Of a stretch of 64,000 bases of DNA, positions 61,989 to 64,000 are shown piece by piece (positions within the stretch are counted from its first letter, which is position 1; each line of letters begins with the position of its first letter). The stretch lies in the NCBI GenBank assembly GCA_009930305.1, contig RZYM01000002.1, positions 186,001 through 250,000 on the forward strand, given 5' to 3'. Source of the DNA: Bacteroidia bacterium (GTDB taxonomy: Bacteria > Bacteroidota > Bacteroidia > Bacteroidales > Paludibacteraceae). The notes beneath the pieces were generated by a model that was not told where the DNA came from, made no database searches, and was given only the letters and a program-made list of their open reading frames with translations. The position numbers were made by a program, and so were the translations under genes.

Positions 61989-62599
61989 GTACCGTTGTTT
62001 TATCATCTACATACGCCGGAAACATACACTATTTCAGTAAAATAGCACATTTTGATTTAGTGGAGACAGAAGTTTACGATAATTATTTGAGACAAACATA
62101 TCGTAATAGATGTCAAATAGCAACTGCAGATGGTATAATGGATTTAACTATACCGGTTGAAAAACCTGATGGTAAATGCATCGTTCGTGATATTAAAATT
62201 GCAGATGAAGCTTGGCAAAAATTGCACTGGGGTGCTATTATGAGCGCATATAATTCAAGTCCGTATTTCGAGTATTACGAAGACGACCTACGCCCATTTT
62301 ACACACAAAAGTACAAGTATCTTGCAGACTTCAACCAAGAATTGGAAGAATGTATTTGCAATCTCATTGGATGTAAAACAGATTTTTGCAGAACTCAGAA
62401 ATACGAAAAAGAATACTCTAAAGACTTTCGAAACTTAGTTTTAATAAAACCAATAGAAGATAAAACATTTAAGCAGGAACCTTATTATCAAATATTTAAA
62501 CAAAAATATGATTTTATCGAAAACTTGAGTATCTTTGACTTATTACTAAATATGGGAAACGAAAGTATTTTGATATTAAAAAAATCGTATGTCGAATAA
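61985..62599 (+). CDS. WbqC family protein
   Basis: 204 residues with the WbqC-like pattern: STYAGNIHYFSKIAHFDLVETEVYDNYLRQTYRNRCQIATADGIMDLTIPV, then the WQKLHWGAIMSAYNSSPYFEYYEDDLRPFY block. Members occur in O-antigen clusters and next to lepB in Bacteroidetes; the reaction is not established. It is coupled to lepB by ATGA, and its stop overlaps the next start. Confidence 0.85.
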   Translation: MSTVVLSSTYAGNIHYFSKIAHFDLVETEVYDNYLRQTYRNRCQIATADGIMDLTIPVEKPDGKCIVRDIKIADEAWQKLHWGAIMSAYNSSPYFEYYEDDLRPFYTQKYKYLADFNQELEECICNLIGCKTDFCRTQKYEKEYSKDFRNLVLIKPIEDKTFKQEPYYQIFKQKYDFIENLSIFDLLLNMGNESILILKKSYVE

Positions 62600-64000
62600 T
62601 TTAGTAAAATACTCAATATTGTTGTTGTTATGCTTATTACACGTAAACGTTTCAGCACAAATATCTTCAGGAGGATCTCCACTCCCTTATAAACATCCAC
62701 AACCTTCAGAGAAAGCAAGAAAAGTTGTAGCAACAGAATCAGTAACAAACTTTTACTACAAACTACCTGTTGATACCAATAAGACCTTGCCTGAGAATAA
62801 CCTGAGAGTATTATATACCGGTACAGTATGTAATGTAGATTTATCACCTACCAATAGCGGTACAACATTCACAACAGAAGATGGTACAAATATTTGGAGA
62901 GTTGGTATGTATTCTCCTAATGCAGCATCTATAAGCTTAATATTTAGCGAATTTAATGTTCCGGATGGAGCAAAACTATTCTTGTATAATCCATCACAAA
63001 CTATAGTATATGGTGCTTTCACATCTGCAAACAACAATTCACACAACACTCTTCCAATAAGACCTTTAGACAATGATACTATTGTTATCGAGTATCAAGA
63101 ACCAATGGATGCAGCATTCAAAGGAAGTTTAAAGATAGGCAGCGCAGTACATAATTTCGAATCAAGCACAAGCGCAACACGTAAAGTCAGACAATTCTAT
63201 TATGCAGAAAGATGCAGTCCACACACATCTGTATGGGAAGGTGCTGAACCAATAAAAAGATCTGTTTGTATTTTATATGCAACAGGTACATCAAGTGCTT
63301 GGTGGGGTACAGCAAATTTAATCAATAACGCTGATAAGCATCCATACATTTATACGGCTGCACATAATGTTGACGAAACGAACGTTGAGCATCATGTTAT
63401 TTGGTATTTTAATTACGAAGTACCTGCAAAAGACACCTTAGTTCAAGGTTCTGAAGAATTTACAATGGCAAGTTCTGAAGTAATTGCGAGAGATTTTACT
63501 TTAGATTTTGCGCTACTCGAATTAAATCAAATGCCGCCTAAAGACTATCGTCCATATCTTGCAGGTTGGAATTTGACAGCATCACCTACACCACCACTTA
63601 CTTGTATTCAACATCCGCAAGGAGACACAAAACGAATTAGTCAGACTACTAATGCACCTGTTATATCAACCTTCGATGGCGATATACTTAATCCGGTACA
63701 AAATTCATTTTGGAGAATCAACAGATGGCAAAAAGGAACTACAGAGCCCGGATCTTCCGGTTCTGCCCTACTTGATAATAATGGATATATAATAGGAGCA
63801 TTAACAGGAGGTAATTCTACCTGCGATAGTCCTGTACTAGATTATTTTTCACGAATCTCCTACGCATGGGATTATTATCAAGATGCAAGCAAGCAACTAA
63901 AAATATGGTTAGACCCATATAACACAGGAATCACACAAATGGATGGTGCAGACCCATACGAAAATTCACATCCATGTGCTCGTACGAATAACTATACGGA
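62589..64000 (+). CDS. Secreted trypsin-like serine protease, lysyl endopeptidase-like (3' end outside window)
   Basis: The frame is open from the ATG at 62589 to the window edge, at least 470 codons. A signal peptide (about 1-23, ending VSA) precedes a beta-rich propeptide-like region. The catalytic triad is visible: His in YTAAHNVDE, Asp in FTLDFALLEL, Ser in TEPGSSGSALLD. The layout resembles lysyl endopeptidases of the S1 family. A T9SS tail may follow beyond the window. The start overlaps the WbqC gene stop by 11 bases. Confidence 0.85.
   Translation, partial: MSNNLVKYSILLLLCLLHVNVSAQISSGGSPLPYKHPQPSEKARKVVATESVTNFYYKLPVDTNKTLPENNLRVLYTGTVCNVDLSPTNSGTTFTTEDGTNIWRVGMYSPNAASISLIFSEFNVPDGAKLFLYNPSQTIVYGAFTSANNNSHNTLPIRPLDNDTIVIEYQEPMDAAFKGSLKIGSAVHNFESSTSATRKVRQFYYAERCSPHTSVWEGAEPIKRSVCILYATGTSSAWWGTANLINNADKHPYIYTAAHNVDETNVEHHVIWYFNYEVPAKDTLVQGSEEFTMASSEVIARDFTLDFALLELNQMPPKDYRPYLAGWNLTASPTPPLTCIQHPQGDTKRISQTTNAPVISTFDGDILNPVQNSFWRINRWQKGTTEPGSSGSALLDNNGYIIGALTGGNSTCDSPVLDYFSRISYAWDYYQDASKQLKIWLDPYNTGITQMDGADPYENSHPCARTNNYT

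Noticed and set aside
1-64000. CRISPR arrays, insertion sequences, integrases, rRNA genes
   Set aside because: None seen: no direct-repeat arrays, transposase or integrase motifs, or rRNA sequence on either strand.

Overview
The window is about 64 kb of a low-GC (roughly one third G+C by eye) Bacteroidales chromosome. The evidence is promoters of the Bacteroidetes type (TAnnTTTG at -7) upstream of many genes, type IX secretion (T9SS) sorting domains, a thiamine TonB receptor/PnuT operon behind a TPP riboswitch, the Na+-pumping decarboxylase set, and a gene content close to Bacteroides/Porphyromonas-like genomes. It is mostly core chromosome. I see no insertion sequence, prophage or CRISPR array.

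Layout. 1-375: 3' end of an aminoacyl-histidine dipeptidase. 377-4466 (minus): the Phe/Tyr operon pheA, aminotransferase, DAHP synthase-chorismate mutase, prephenate dehydrogenase. It is preceded by an 18-codon Phe/Tyr-rich leader peptide, an antiterminator arm and an intrinsic terminator, which together form a textbook ribosome-mediated attenuator. 4587-5741 (minus): Nudix hydrolase, small membrane protein and a DivIC/FtsB-like division protein, divergent from dnaX. dnaX (5790-7473) is split by a ten-A run exactly where gamma and tau would diverge. 7482-11732 (minus): RsmE, MTA/SAH nucleosidase, M18 aminopeptidase, CstA. 11918-15376: the oadGAB biotin-dependent Na+ pump. 15400-18319 (minus): ferritin-VIT1 protein and MetG.

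18407-24159: a lipoprotein with a PepSY-like fold, then a small surface-glycan cluster (asparagine-synthase-like enzyme, flippase, hexapeptide acyltransferase, FemAB-like acyltransferase) interrupted by a BRO-N/Fic fusion protein with its own promoter. 24237-27914: ComF, biotin ligase, SPOR protein, carbohydrate-binding-like lipoprotein, YrdC family protein. 27926-32492 (minus): thiamine uptake operon (TPP riboswitch, TonB receptor, PnuT) whose last gene is a PafA-family protein with a ruined phosphatase site. 32547-39428: CotH kinase, ClC channel, polyprenyl sugar transferase, a second YrdC protein, RecJ.

39481-47813: PurF and GlmS (minus), divergent from carAB. 47835-49469 (minus): RibF and a HAD hydrolase. 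49497-49822: tRNA-Met and tRNA-Gln pointing at each other, each with its own terminator. 49859-51835 (minus): TyrS, TadA and a small RHH-like protein in one operon, divergent from the YraN gene. 52426-59600 (minus): three exported proteins (gingipain-family C25 peptidase, a T9SS-tailed protein, a T9SS-tailed S74 chaperone protein), with a decayed copy of a T9SS tail just upstream. 59822-64000: DapB, signal peptidase I, WbqC-like protein and the start of a lysyl-endopeptidase-like secreted serine protease cut by the window edge.

The best candidates for further work are the Phe/Tyr leader attenuator, the dnaX A10 slippage site, and the pseudo-phosphatase embedded in the riboswitch-controlled thiamine operon.
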